Source: Streptomyces fungicidicus (lineage in GTDB: Bacteria > Actinomycetota > Actinomycetes > Streptomycetales > Streptomycetaceae). Taken from it: a stretch of 64,000 bases of DNA. The notes beneath the pieces were generated by a model. It was not told where the DNA came from and did not search any database. It worked only from the letters and a program-made list of their open reading frames with translations. How positions within the stretch are numbered: the stretch's first letter is position 1; every line of letters begins with the position of its first letter. Positions 18,584-27,443 of this stretch are shown here, piece after piece. Location of the stretch: the NCBI RefSeq assembly GCF_003665435.1, contig NZ_CP023407.1, forward strand, positions 1,426,001-1,490,000. The letters run 5' to 3'. The position numbers and the translations under genes were made by a program.

Positions 18584-19186
18584 TCAAACCGCTCTGTCGA
18601 GAACTGCGCCCATCCATTCCGTCAGGGTGGTGCTGCTCTTGCGGGCCGCCGCCTCCCAGCGGTCCAGACGGTCCTGGGCGATGCGCACGCTCAGCCGCAC
18701 CTCGGACTCGTCCGGCTCATCAGCACTTTCGCGGCTCGCCCGGACCTGCTTGCGCAGTTCGTTGCGGGACCAGCTCAGCCTGGACGCGAAGTCGAGCCAG
18801 TGGTCCTGCTCCTCCTCGGTCAGCGCCGCAACCTCCATATGGTGCTGGAACGTCAGGTCCGCGCAGCGCCGGTCGGGCACGAACCTGCGAGCCACCCATG
18901 CGTAGTTGCGTAGCGTCTGGTAGTCGAGCGTGGTCTCCGCCATGGCCCGCTTGTAGCGATCCGGAAACCGCTCCTGACCGAAGACCAGCCAGTCACCGAT
19001 CCACCACGCCGACGAGTCCGAGAGGCCGGCGATACGCTCCCCGAGTCGCTGCCACGCGGCGATCGTCATGTCCCTCGGGAGTCTCAGCGATGTCCTTTCC
19101 ACCTCGCCGAGAGCTTCCGGGCCGCCACCGCCCGAGAGCACTCGGGCACCATCTCCCGCCGTCATCGCGTTGTGCATCACAGCCAT
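18584..19186 (-). CDS. hrmB: LmbU-family cluster regulator, HrmB-like
   Basis: About 200 residues. The segment WWIGDWLVFGQERFPDRYK followed by DYQTLRNYAWVARRF is the signature of the LmbU/NovE/HrmB family, which activates lincomycin, novobiocin and hormaomycin production. LmbU binds DNA directly. The C-terminal half is charged, with VRLSVRIAQDRLDRWEAAAR resembling a ribbon/helix segment. The start is uncertain: ATGs at 19186, 19177 and 19165 all precede the conserved part, and none has a strong ribosome site. I see no in-frame TTA codon. It opens the hrmB-C-D operon and has a 1-kb gene-free region upstream. Confidence 0.88.
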   Translation of the reverse strand: MAVMHNAMTAGDGARVLSGGGGPEALGEVERTSLRLPRDMTIAAWQRLGERIAGLSDSSAWWIGDWLVFGQERFPDRYKRAMAETTLDYQTLRNYAWVARRFVPDRRCADLTFQHHMEVAALTEEEQDHWLDFASRLSWSRNELRKQVRASRESADEPDESEVRLSVRIAQDRLDRWEAAARKSSTTLTEWMGAVLDRAV

Positions 19187-20194
19187 TTCCAAGGCGAAGT
19201 GCCCCTTCTCGTCCCGATGCTTCCGATCTGTGCCACCCTGCCGCATCGCTGCCGGTGGCGGGTTCTCGTCTCGTACAGTGCGGTGAAGCCGATGCGCCCC
19301 GACTCGTCTCGGCGCACGCCCGCCGGGCCGCCCTACCGCCCGCTGCCCCGTTCCGCCCGGCTTCCCGGCTTCCCGGCTTCCCGGCAGTGACGAGACCTCC
19401 GTTGCGACCTGCGGCGCGAAGAAGGAAGGGCCGGCCGCCATCGCCGCACAGCCATCCCTCGGCAACCCGGTGACAGCGTGTCGCCGACACGGCGGGCCCG
19501 GAGTCGGCGCCGCAGGACGAGACACGGACCTCTCGGGTACGGCGTGCACGTCCGTCCCCGACGTCAACCCGGCCGGTGGAGGGGGAAGCGAATCATCGAC
19601 GCTTCATCCCGTCCGAAGCAGCCAACGACTTCCGGAGGCTCTCAGAGTCCTTCTTGAGTCGGGCGCGCCCACATCAGCGGGAGGCGAAGTCTTCTCGTCC
19701 CGGACCGTACCGGCGTCTCCGACGCCGCCCGCATTCCGAGGGCAGGACTTTCCTCGAGAAGCCATTCTCACAACGTCCCCCGATTCTTCTGCTTGCCCAC
19801 CTCGAGGTGCTCTCTCGGGTGGCGAAACATCGAACGTCCAAGCGCCGGGACTTCATCACATCTCTGCTCCCCTCATGATGCAGGCCGCCCCGGGTCATCA
19901 CGAGCCTTGTTCACGTTCATGCAGTCCCTGCGACGGAATCTCCTAACGGACCCTAGGGTGATCGCGAGCTTCAGAGTTTGTCGTACGTGCTGGAATCTTT
20001 GCCAGTCGTGCATGGCCTCGCGGTGCCCCACAGCAGACAAGGACCCTTGCGTGTCCCCCTGCGACGCCATTGCACAGTGGGAGAGACGACTGCCAAGCTG
20101 ATGTTGCACCCGGCGTTCGAGGGGGAGTTGTGACGGAACGGGCCGAGAACTTGTCAGGTAGACGTTATGGCCGGGACCTGCGAAACCCTGCCTC
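19187..20194. other. 1-kb gap without a convincing gene
   Basis: This lies between the divergent LmbU-type and AraC-type genes. It is less GC-rich than its surroundings and has open frames on both strands, but none shows family resemblance or a good ribosome site. It probably holds the promoters of both regulators. A short tandem repeat sits at 19361-19384. Decayed coding sequence is possible. Confidence 0.6.
19361..19384. repeat. Three tandem copies of CTTCCCGG
   Basis: Three perfect, uninterrupted 8-bp units, about 175 bp upstream of the LmbU-type regulator start. They may be regulatory half-sites or simple slippage. Confidence 0.8.
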
Positions 20195-21163
20195 ATGAAC
20201 CGGGCCCTGGACACCGCCTTCATACCGCCGCAGGACCGCGAAGAAGTAATCCGGAACGCGGTGTGGGAATCCATGGTGGCGGTCGAGATCGACCATCGCC
20301 CCCCGGCGGGGGAAATCTCCGCGCGCGTAAGGCTGGGCGCGGCAGGGCCTCTCAGGATCCTCTCGGCGCAGGCGACCGCGGTCACCGTCCGCCGCACGGA
20401 TCGGAGAGCCCGGCAGGACGAGGAGCCGGCCGTCTTCCTCGGCTTTCAGATGACGGGCACCAGCCTGGTGGTGCAGAACGGCCGTGAGTGCCTGCTGAGG
20501 CCCGGTGACTTCGCCGTCTACGAATCGACGTCGCCCTACACGCTCGTCTTCGACGAGGGAGTCGACCATCACTTCATGCGTCTCCCCCGCACGGCACTCG
20601 CACTGCCCGAACGGTCGTTACGGAACATCGCCGCGGTACCACTCGGCCCCGGCAACCCCCTGGCGCGCCTCGCCTTCACCTACTTCACCCAACTGGCCAT
20701 GAGCGACGGACTGCACGACGGGGTGCACGCGCATGCCGTCGTCGAACCCAGCATCGAACTGCTTCGTGCCGTCGTGGCGTCCCAGCCCGACGACTCCGGC
20801 CGGGCGAAAGCACCGCTGGACGAGACACTCGGACTGCGGATCACCCAGTACATCCGGGAGCATCTGGCCGCACCCGATCTGTCGGCGGCACGGATCGCCG
20901 CCGCACACGGCATCTCCGTGCGTCATCTCTACGCCGTGCTGTCCCGCTCCGGCATCAGCCTCGGCGACTGGATCCGTACACACCGCCTGGCAGAGTGCAG
21001 ACGGGAGCTGGCCGAATCGAACGGGCGGGTGCGGACCATCGCGGCGATCGGGCAGAGTTGGGGCTTCGTGAACGCGACCCACTTCAGCAAGGCGTTCAAG
21101 CAGACCTACGGGATGTCACCCCGAGCCTGGCGCGACCAGAATCGCCCTACCCCGTCGGCCTGA
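20195..21163 (+). CDS. AraC-family transcriptional regulator
   Basis: 322 residues. The N-terminal ~200 residues look like the AraC-binding-like cupin domain (FLGFQMTGTSLVVQNGRECLLRPGDFAVYE). The C-terminus carries two helix-turn-helix motifs: AARIAAAHGISVRHLYAVLSRSG, then the signature GFVNATHFSKAFKQTYGMSP. The ATG at 20195 is taken. It stands alone, diverging from the LmbU-type regulator and converging ten bases from a methyltransferase gene. It may regulate the peptide cluster or simply mark its edge; no ligand or target is evident. Confidence 0.85.
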   Translation: MNRALDTAFIPPQDREEVIRNAVWESMVAVEIDHRPPAGEISARVRLGAAGPLRILSAQATAVTVRRTDRRARQDEEPAVFLGFQMTGTSLVVQNGRECLLRPGDFAVYESTSPYTLVFDEGVDHHFMRLPRTALALPERSLRNIAAVPLGPGNPLARLAFTYFTQLAMSDGLHDGVHAHAVVEPSIELLRAVVASQPDDSGRAKAPLDETLGLRITQYIREHLAAPDLSAARIAAAHGISVRHLYAVLSRSGISLGDWIRTHRLAECRRELAESNGRVRTIAAIGQSWGFVNATHFSKAFKQTYGMSPRAWRDQNRPTPSA

Positions 21164-21173
21164 CCGTTTCCCT

Positions 21174-22016
21174 TCAGGGCCTCGTAGCGTAGAAGGCCAC
21201 GGCGGAGGCCGCGGCGACGTTGAGGGAGTCCACTCCTCCGGACATCGGGATCCGGACCCACTCGTCGGCCGAGCGCAGGGCGTCGGCCGACAGACCGTCG
21301 CCTTCGGTGCCGAGCATGAGCACCAGCTTCTCGTACCAGCGGGCAGCCAGCTCTTCCAGCGTGATCGAATTCTCGTCGAGGCACAGGGCAGCCGTCACGA
21401 AGCCGTGCTCGCGGAAGATCCCGGCATCCTGCGGCCAGGAGGTCAGCCGGGTCCAGGGGACGTGGAAGACGGCGCCCATCGACACCTTCACGGCCCGGCG
21501 GTAGAGGGGGTCGGCGCAGCGTGGTGTGAGGAGGACGGCGTCGACGCCCAGGGCGGCCGCGTTGCGGAAGGCGGCCCCCAGATTGGCGTGGTCGACCAGG
21601 TCCTCGAAGACGGCGACGCGCCGGACCGCGGTCTCTCGCGGAGCCGAGGAGGGCATCGTGCCGACGCCGCGCAGCACGTCGGCCGCCGTGGGCAGCGGTG
21701 TGCGCTGCATGGAGGCGAGGGCGCCGCGGTGCACGTGGTAGCCGGTGACCTTTTCGGCGAGCGCGGGCTCGACGACGTACACCGGGGCTTCGGCGCGGTC
21801 GATGACGTCCCGCATGACGTCGGCCCACTTCGGCGTCAGCAGCATCGACCGCATGGCGTAGCCGGCCTCTCCGGCGCGCCTGATGACCTTCTCGCCCTCG
21901 GCGATGAACAGGCCCTCGGCGGGCTCGCGGCGGCGGCGCAGTTCGACGTCGGTGAGGCCGGTGTAGTCGTGCAGACGCGGGTCGTCGGGGTCCTCGACGG
22001 TGATCAGCCCGGCCAT
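21174..22016 (-). CDS. SpoU/TrmH-family RNA 2'-O-methyltransferase
   Basis: 280-residue SPOUT methyltransferase with an N-terminal substrate-binding region and the three family motifs: FEDLVDHANLGAAFRNA (motif 1), LVLMLGTEGDGL (motif 2) and IPMSGGVDSLNVAAASAV (motif 3, knotted SAM site). It methylates ribose 2'-OH in tRNA or rRNA; the exact site cannot be told. The start ATG (22016) lies one base after the stop of the siroheme/cobalamin methyltransferase gene, so they are probably co-transcribed. Confidence 0.9.
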   Translation of the reverse strand: MAGLITVEDPDDPRLHDYTGLTDVELRRRREPAEGLFIAEGEKVIRRAGEAGYAMRSMLLTPKWADVMRDVIDRAEAPVYVVEPALAEKVTGYHVHRGALASMQRTPLPTAADVLRGVGTMPSSAPRETAVRRVAVFEDLVDHANLGAAFRNAAALGVDAVLLTPRCADPLYRRAVKVSMGAVFHVPWTRLTSWPQDAGIFREHGFVTAALCLDENSITLEELAARWYEKLVLMLGTEGDGLSADALRSADEWVRIPMSGGVDSLNVAAASAVAFYATRP

Positions 22017-22017
22017 G

Positions 22018-23250
22018 TCACACCGTCCCGCGCGGGCCGACGCCGACGACCTCGCCGATGACGATGACGGCCGGCGGCTTCACGTCCTGGGCGACGACCG
22101 TGTCGGCGACCGTGGCGAGGGTGGCGTCGACGCGGCGCTGGGCCGCCGTGGTGCCCTCCTGGACCAGGGCGACCGGGGTGTCCGGGGACTTGCCGTTCGC
22201 CACCAGGGTCTCGGCGATGCGGCCGATCTTGTCGACGCCCATGAGGACGACGAGGGTGCCGGTGAGCTTCGCCAGGGACGGCCAGTCGACCAGGGAGCGC
22301 TCGTCGTCGGGGGCGACATGGCCGCTGACCACGGTGAACTCGTGGGCGACGCCGCGGTGGGTGACCGGGATGCCGGCCGCGCCGGGGACCGAGATGGAGC
22401 TGGAGATGCCGGGGACGACGGTGCAGGGGATACCCGCCTCGGCGAGCGCCTGGAGTTCCTCCATGCCGCGGCCGAAGACGTAGGGGTCGCCGCCCTTGAG
22501 GCGCACCACGGACTTGCCCCGCCGGGCGTGCTCGATCAGCGCGTCGTTGATGGCCTCCTGGGCCATGAAGCGGCCATAGGGGATCTTCGCCGCGTCGATC
22601 ACCTCGACGTGCGGCGGGAGTTCGGCGAGGAGGTCGCGGGGGCCGAGCCGGTCGGCGATGACGACGTCGGCCTCGGCGAGCAGACGACGCCCGCGCACGG
22701 TGATCAGGTCCGGGTCGCCGGGGCCGCCGCCGACCAGGGCGACGCCCGGGGTGCGGGTGCGGTGGTGCGGGGCGACGAGGGTGCCGTCGCGCAGGCCCTC
22801 GACGACGGCGTCGCGGATGGCGGCGGTGTGGCGGGGGTCGCGGCCGCGGGCCTCCGTGGTGAGGACGGCGACGGTGACGCCCTCGCTGGAGCCCGTGGCC
22901 GGGGTCCACGCGGTCGCGGCGTCGGCGTCGTCGGAGCGGACGCACCACACGCGGTGGGCTTCCGCTTCGGCCGAGGCGCGGGTGTTCGCGTCGGTGTCGC
23001 TGGTGGCGATGAGGGCGTACCAGGCGGTCGCGAGGTCGCCTTCGGCGTAGCCGCGCCGGTGCCAGGTGATCTCGCCGGCGTCGGCCATGGCCTCCACGGA
23101 GGGAGTGGCCTCGGGGGACACGAGGTGGATGTCGGCGCCCGCCGCGATGAGGGCGGGGAGGCGGCGCTGGGCGACCTGGCCGCCGCCGAGGACGACGACC
23201 CTGCGGCCGGTGAGGCGGAGGCCTACGGGGTAGGCGGGGTTTTCGGCCAT
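22018..23250 (-). CDS. cobA: Uroporphyrinogen-III C-methyltransferase with siroheme-synthase-like N-domain
   Basis: 410 residues, two domains. The N-terminal ~150 residues are a Rossmann domain like precorrin-2 dehydrogenase (RRVVVLGGGQVAQRRLPALIAAGA). The C-terminal ~250 are the SUMT methylase (VALVGGGPGDPDLITVRG, VVRLKGGDPYVFGRG, VVPGISSSISVPGAAGIP). It methylates uroporphyrinogen III at C2 and C7 to precorrin-2 for cobalamin or siroheme. The BluB-CobT and CobL genes lie just upstream on the same strand, which favours cobalamin. The layout resembles CysG without its chelatase segment. Confidence 0.92.
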   Translation of the reverse strand: MAENPAYPVGLRLTGRRVVVLGGGQVAQRRLPALIAAGADIHLVSPEATPSVEAMADAGEITWHRRGYAEGDLATAWYALIATSDTDANTRASAEAEAHRVWCVRSDDADAATAWTPATGSSEGVTVAVLTTEARGRDPRHTAAIRDAVVEGLRDGTLVAPHHRTRTPGVALVGGGPGDPDLITVRGRRLLAEADVVIADRLGPRDLLAELPPHVEVIDAAKIPYGRFMAQEAINDALIEHARRGKSVVRLKGGDPYVFGRGMEELQALAEAGIPCTVVPGISSSISVPGAAGIPVTHRGVAHEFTVVSGHVAPDDERSLVDWPSLAKLTGTLVVLMGVDKIGRIAETLVANGKSPDTPVALVQEGTTAAQRRVDATLATVADTVVAQDVKPPAVIVIGEVVGVGPRGTV

Positions 23251-23383
23251 CAGGAGGCTCCTCGGACAAACGGTCGGTCAGCGGGCACGCTGCGCCTTCG
23301 GAGCGGGCCTGACGTGGGGATTTTATGCGCGCGTCCGGTGGGGGCGGGACGGGTGGGGTGTTTTCCCCGGCCCGCCCCTCCCC

Positions 23384-23408
23384 GGACCGGGGGCGCTGCC
23401 CCCGGTCC
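23384..23408 (-). terminator. Terminator hairpin after the BluB-CobT gene
   Basis: A perfect 11-bp stem (23384-23394 with 23398-23408) closes a three-base loop, 17 bp beyond the stop of the minus-strand fusion gene. Confidence 0.7.
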
Positions 23409-23425
23409 CCGCACAGCGGTGCGGG

Positions 23426-26400
23426 CTACTTCTCCGTGACTCCCGCCGAATCGAAGGTCGCCACCTCGTGCATCGCGCGTGCCGTGCTCTGCACCAGGGG
23501 CAGGGCGAGCAGTGCGCCGGTGCCCTCGCCGAGGCGGAGGTCGAGGTCGACCAGGGGGCGCAGGCCCAGCTTGTTGAGGGCGGCGACGTGGCCGGGCTCC
23601 GCGCTGCGGTGGCCCGCGATGCAGGCGGCCAGGACCTCGGGGGCGATGGCCCGGGCCACCAGGGCGGCGGCGCCGGCGCTGACGCCGTCCAGGATCACCG
23701 GCGTACGCAGTGAGGCGCCGCCGAGGAGCAGGCCGACCATGGCCGCGTGCTCGAATCCGCCGACCGCTGCGAGCACTCCGATGGGGTCGGCCGGGTCCGG
23801 CTGGTGGAATTCGAGGGCGCGGCGCACGACCTCGGTCTTGCGGGCGAGGGTCTCGTCGTTGATGCCGGTGCCCCGGCCGGTGACCTCCGCCGGGTCGGCG
23901 CCGGTGAAGACGGAGATGAGGGCGGCGGACGCGGTGGTGTTGGCGATGCCCATCTCGCCGGTGAGCAGCGCCTTGTTGCCGGCCGCGACCAGGTCACGGG
24001 CGGTCTCGATGCCGACCTCGATGGCCTGCTTGGCCTCTTCGCGGGTCATCGCGGGGCCGGTGGTCATGTCGGAGGTGCCGGCGCGGACCTTGCGCGGCAG
24101 CAGGCCGGGCGTGGCCGGGAGGTCGGAGGAGACGCCCACATCGACGACGCAGACCTCGGCGCCGACCTGGGCGGCGAAGGCGTTGCAGACCGCTCCCCCG
24201 CCGAGGAAGTTGGCCACCATCTGGGCGGTGACCTCCTGCGGCCAGGGGGTGACGCCCTGGGCGTGCACACCGTGGTCGCCGGCGAAGATCGCCACGGCGG
24301 CGGGCTCCGGGATGGGCGGCGGGCACTGCCGGGACAGGCCGGAGAGCTGGGCGGAGATGATCTCCAGCATGCCGAGCGCGCCGGCCGGCTTGGTCATGCG
24401 CTTCTGGCGCTCCCATGCCTCGCCGAGCGCCTTGGCGTCCAGCGGGCGGATCTGTGCGACGGTTTCGGCGAGCAGGTCGTGGGGGTCCTCTCCGGGCAGG
24501 GCACGGCGCCCGTACGTCTCCTCGTGCACGACCCACGACAGCGGGCGGCGCTTGGACCAGCCGGCCTGCATCAGCTCGGGCTCGTCCGGGAACTCGTCGA
24601 CGTAGCCCACGCACAGGTAGGCGACGACCTCGAGGTGTTCGGGCAGGCCGAGGGCGCGGACCATCTCGCGCTCGTCGAAGAAGCTGACCCAGCCGACGCC
24701 GAGGCCCTCGGCGCGGGCGGCGAGCCAGAGGTTCTCCACGGCGAGCGCGGAGGAGTACGGCGCCATCTGGGGCTGGGTGTGACGGCCGAGGGTGTGCCGG
24801 CCGCCGCGGGTCGGGTCGGCGGTGACGACGATGTTGACCGGGGTGTCGAGGATGGCCTCGATCTTCAGTTCCTTGAACTGCTTGGCCCGGCCCTTGGGGA
24901 GCGACTTCGCGTACGCCTCGCGCTGACGCATCGCCAGTTCATGCATGGCGCGGCGGGTGTCGGCGGAGCGGATGACGACGAAGTCCCAGGGCTGCGAGTG
25001 GCCGACGGAGGGCGCGGTGTGGGCGGCCTCCAGGACGCGGAGCAGCACCTCGTGCGGGATGGGGTCGCCGCGGAAGCCCTTGCGGATGTCGCGGCGTTCG
25101 CGCATGACCTTCAGCACGGCCTCGCGCTCGGCGTCGTCGTAGCCGGGGGCGGCCGTGCCGGCGGGCGGAGCGGCGGTCTCCTCGTCGACTCCGGCGCCCT
25201 GGGTGTCCAGGTCGTCCGGGTTCTGCGCCGGTTCGGCGTCCGCCTCGCGGGGCTCCTCGGCGGGGACGGTCACGCCCTGCGGCGGGGTCGGCGCGAGGTG
25301 CGGGGCGGTGGGCACGGTCCCGTCCACGGGGACGAACTCCCCGAGGGGCAGGCCGGGTTCGGAGTCCGGGCCGACGGTGGCGGGGAGGGGGGCGGGGGGC
25401 TGCGGCACGCCCTGGACCGGGGCGCCGTCCGCGGGGGCCGGTGCGGCGGCGGAGTCGGCCGACTCCGCCGTGACGACGGCGGGGAGCGCGTCGGCGAGGG
25501 CTTCATCGGCCGCTGTCGCGGAAGCCGCCGCGACGGCTTCGGCCGGTTCCGGGACGGGCGGGGCCGCCTCCGGCTCGACGGCCTGCTCCGGCTCCGGAGC
25601 GACCGCGACGGGTGCGGCGTCGTCGGGGACGGCGCCGGACGGCTCCGGCAGTACACCGTCGCCGACCACGGCAGCGGACGGCTCCGGCAGTACCGCGTCG
25701 ACGACCACGGCGGCGGACGGCTCGGGGGGTACGGCGTCGCCGACCACGGCGGCGGACGGCTCGGGGGGTACGGCGGCCTCCGGGGACGGCATCGGCTCGG
25801 CGGCCGGAACCGGCGCGGTGTCGGCCTCCGGGGCGGCGGCCTCCGGAGACGGCGCGGCTTCGGGAACGGCGACGGGTGCGATGTCCTCCGGGGCGGCGGC
25901 TTCGGGAGCCGGCACATGCTCCGGGGCGACGGCCTCGGCAGCCGGCGGCTCGACGGCCGGAGCCGCTTCGGCGACCGGCGCGACGGGGGCCTCGGCGACC
26001 TCGGCGGACGGGGCCTCGACGGCGTCCACCGCCTCGGTGACCTGGGGCACGGTCGCTTCGGCGGCCGGCGGCTCGACGGCCTGAGCCGCCTCGGCCCCTT
26101 CCTGTTCTTGCCCAACGACGGCGGTCTCCGCGTCCGGCGCCTCGGGAGCGCCCGGAACGGCGGCCGGTGCCGGAACGGCCTGCGGTTCCCCGGCCACGGG
26201 CACATCCTCCGGAGCGGCAGCCTCCGCAGGGGTGACCGGGACGGCCCCGGCCGCCGGGGCCGGCTCCGGTACGACGTCCGGCTCGGGGGCCACGGCGACG
26301 GCCTGCGGCGGCGCCTCAGCCCCGGCGCCCGGCTCCCGCGCGAGCTGCGGAGCGGGGACCTCGGCCGGCGGCACCGCGCCGGGAGCGGGCACCTCGGCGG

Positions 26401-27073
26401 CCTCCGGACGCGGCGCCTCCGCGACCGCGACGGCTTCGCTGCCCTGCACGGCCCCCGCCTCCGTGGCGACACGGGCGACGACCGCCTGGGCCACGTCCAC
26501 CGGCTGAGGCGCCGGCAGGGACGCGGGCACCGGAACAACCGTTTCCGCAGTCGGCGCCCCCGCGCCCACCTGGGCCTGCGCCACCCAGGGTGCGGCTCCC
26601 TGCGGTGCCGTCGCCTCGCGGGCGCGCGGGATGTCGAGGTACTCCGGGCCCAGGGTCGGCGGCCCCGCGTGGCGGGCCGGCAGGTCGGCGGGCCCCCGGT
26701 CGGCGAGCGAGCGGACCGGGCCGGCGGAGACGTTGGGGATGGGCGGTCCCAGGTGCAGCGGGCGGCGAGGCGCCGCCTGGGCCGGCTGCGGGGCTTCGGG
26801 GAGCCGGACGCCGCTGAGGTCGACCGAGCCGCTGTCGCGGCCGGCCGTCTCGTGCGGGCCCGGCTCGTGCACGGTCTCGACGACCGGTTCGGGCGCGGGC
26901 GGGGCGATCTCGTTGCCCCAGGCGCTCTGGGCGCCGGGCAGCAACAGGTCTTCGTCCTCGGCGGGACTGTCGGAGAGGTAGGTGTACGCCTCGGGCGCGA
27001 TGACGCCCGGCTGCTCCACCATGCCTGCGTTCTCCGGCAGTCCCTCGCCCGGGACCTGGCCGGTGTCGGTCAT
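23426..27073 (-). CDS. cobT: BluB-CobT fusion with long low-complexity N-terminus
   Basis: 1215 residues from the ATG at 27073. Residues about 1-640 are an Ala/Pro/Glu/Val-rich, probably disordered region with short repeats. About 645-865 is BluB (RRDIRKGFRGDPIP, APSVGHSQPWDFV), the flavin enzyme that converts FMNH2 to 5,6-dimethylbenzimidazole (DMB). About 868 to the end is CobT (RMTKPAGALGMLE, AGDHGVHAQGVTPWP, LLTGEMGIANTTASA), nicotinate-nucleotide-DMB phosphoribosyltransferase. One polypeptide would thus make DMB and attach it to ribose phosphate for the lower ligand of B12. The frame extends upstream to 27202, but the shorter start begins the conserved-looking sequence. Confidence 0.92.
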   Translation of the reverse strand: MTDTGQVPGEGLPENAGMVEQPGVIAPEAYTYLSDSPAEDEDLLLPGAQSAWGNEIAPPAPEPVVETVHEPGPHETAGRDSGSVDLSGVRLPEAPQPAQAAPRRPLHLGPPIPNVSAGPVRSLADRGPADLPARHAGPPTLGPEYLDIPRAREATAPQGAAPWVAQAQVGAGAPTAETVVPVPASLPAPQPVDVAQAVVARVATEAGAVQGSEAVAVAEAPRPEAAEVPAPGAVPPAEVPAPQLAREPGAGAEAPPQAVAVAPEPDVVPEPAPAAGAVPVTPAEAAAPEDVPVAGEPQAVPAPAAVPGAPEAPDAETAVVGQEQEGAEAAQAVEPPAAEATVPQVTEAVDAVEAPSAEVAEAPVAPVAEAAPAVEPPAAEAVAPEHVPAPEAAAPEDIAPVAVPEAAPSPEAAAPEADTAPVPAAEPMPSPEAAVPPEPSAAVVGDAVPPEPSAAVVVDAVLPEPSAAVVGDGVLPEPSGAVPDDAAPVAVAPEPEQAVEPEAAPPVPEPAEAVAAASATAADEALADALPAVVTAESADSAAAPAPADGAPVQGVPQPPAPLPATVGPDSEPGLPLGEFVPVDGTVPTAPHLAPTPPQGVTVPAEEPREADAEPAQNPDDLDTQGAGVDEETAAPPAGTAAPGYDDAEREAVLKVMRERRDIRKGFRGDPIPHEVLLRVLEAAHTAPSVGHSQPWDFVVIRSADTRRAMHELAMRQREAYAKSLPKGRAKQFKELKIEAILDTPVNIVVTADPTRGGRHTLGRHTQPQMAPYSSALAVENLWLAARAEGLGVGWVSFFDEREMVRALGLPEHLEVVAYLCVGYVDEFPDEPELMQAGWSKRRPLSWVVHEETYGRRALPGEDPHDLLAETVAQIRPLDAKALGEAWERQKRMTKPAGALGMLEIISAQLSGLSRQCPPPIPEPAAVAIFAGDHGVHAQGVTPWPQEVTAQMVANFLGGGAVCNAFAAQVGAEVCVVDVGVSSDLPATPGLLPRKVRAGTSDMTTGPAMTREEAKQAIEVGIETARDLVAAGNKALLTGEMGIANTTASAALISVFTGADPAEVTGRGTGINDETLARKTEVVRRALEFHQPDPADPIGVLAAVGGFEHAAMVGLLLGGASLRTPVILDGVSAGAAALVARAIAPEVLAACIAGHRSAEPGHVAALNKLGLRPLVDLDLRLGEGTGALLALPLVQSTARAMHEVATFDSAGVTEK
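25637..25780 (-). repeat. 39-bp in-frame tandem repeat, about 3.7 copies
   Basis: Units begin at 25637, 25676, 25715 and 25754, the last partial. They encode degenerate 13-residue repeats of the form PSAAVVGDAVPPE within the disordered N-terminal region of the BluB-CobT fusion. The later units drift in sequence. Confidence 0.85.
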
Positions 27074-27443
27074 GCGTACCCCTCGCCCATCGGTTAGTGC
27101 TCCTACGACCAGCTCACCCGGAACGGCGCACCGACCGCCCCACACTGAAGAACGAGCGTGCGTCCCCAGCGGCACGAACGGCCCGTCCGAAAAAGGCGAC
27201 AAAGCCCTTCACCGTCATTGTCGCGGCCGTACGGCCGTCGCGTCAGCTTGATCGGCGACGGTTCCACTGTGGACTGCGCCACGTTGCGCGTCCTCCGGTT
27301 CCCTGCCGTACCACGACCCACCCCAAAACGGGCACGCTTTCCGGACATTGGCCGACGAAGCGCCGGGTGTCCGGGTGCGGTACAACGATCGGCCAGCCTA
27401 CCCCGCGCGGTCGGACAATCCGATCACGGGGACGGCAATCGGA
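27074..27443. other. Gap between the BluB-CobT and CobL genes
   Basis: 370 bp upstream of the fusion gene. I looked for a B12-box (GCCACTG-like) on the minus strand and found none convincing. It probably holds the promoter of the fusion gene. No gene or clear hairpin was recognised. Confidence 0.5.

Noticed and set aside
17470..19186. In-frame TTA (bldA) codons in the regulator or methyltransferase
   Set aside because: Plus-strand TAA triplets in the methyltransferase gene are all out of frame, and none occurs in the regulator gene.
23747..27097. An 1116-codon plus-strand open frame opposite the BluB-CobT gene
   Set aside because: It is Gly/Arg-rich shadow sequence of the Ala/Pro-rich coding strand, with no ribosome site or recognisable domain.
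27074..27443. Cobalamin riboswitch upstream of the BluB-CobT gene
   Set aside because: No B12-box or matching paired elements could be found on the minus strand.
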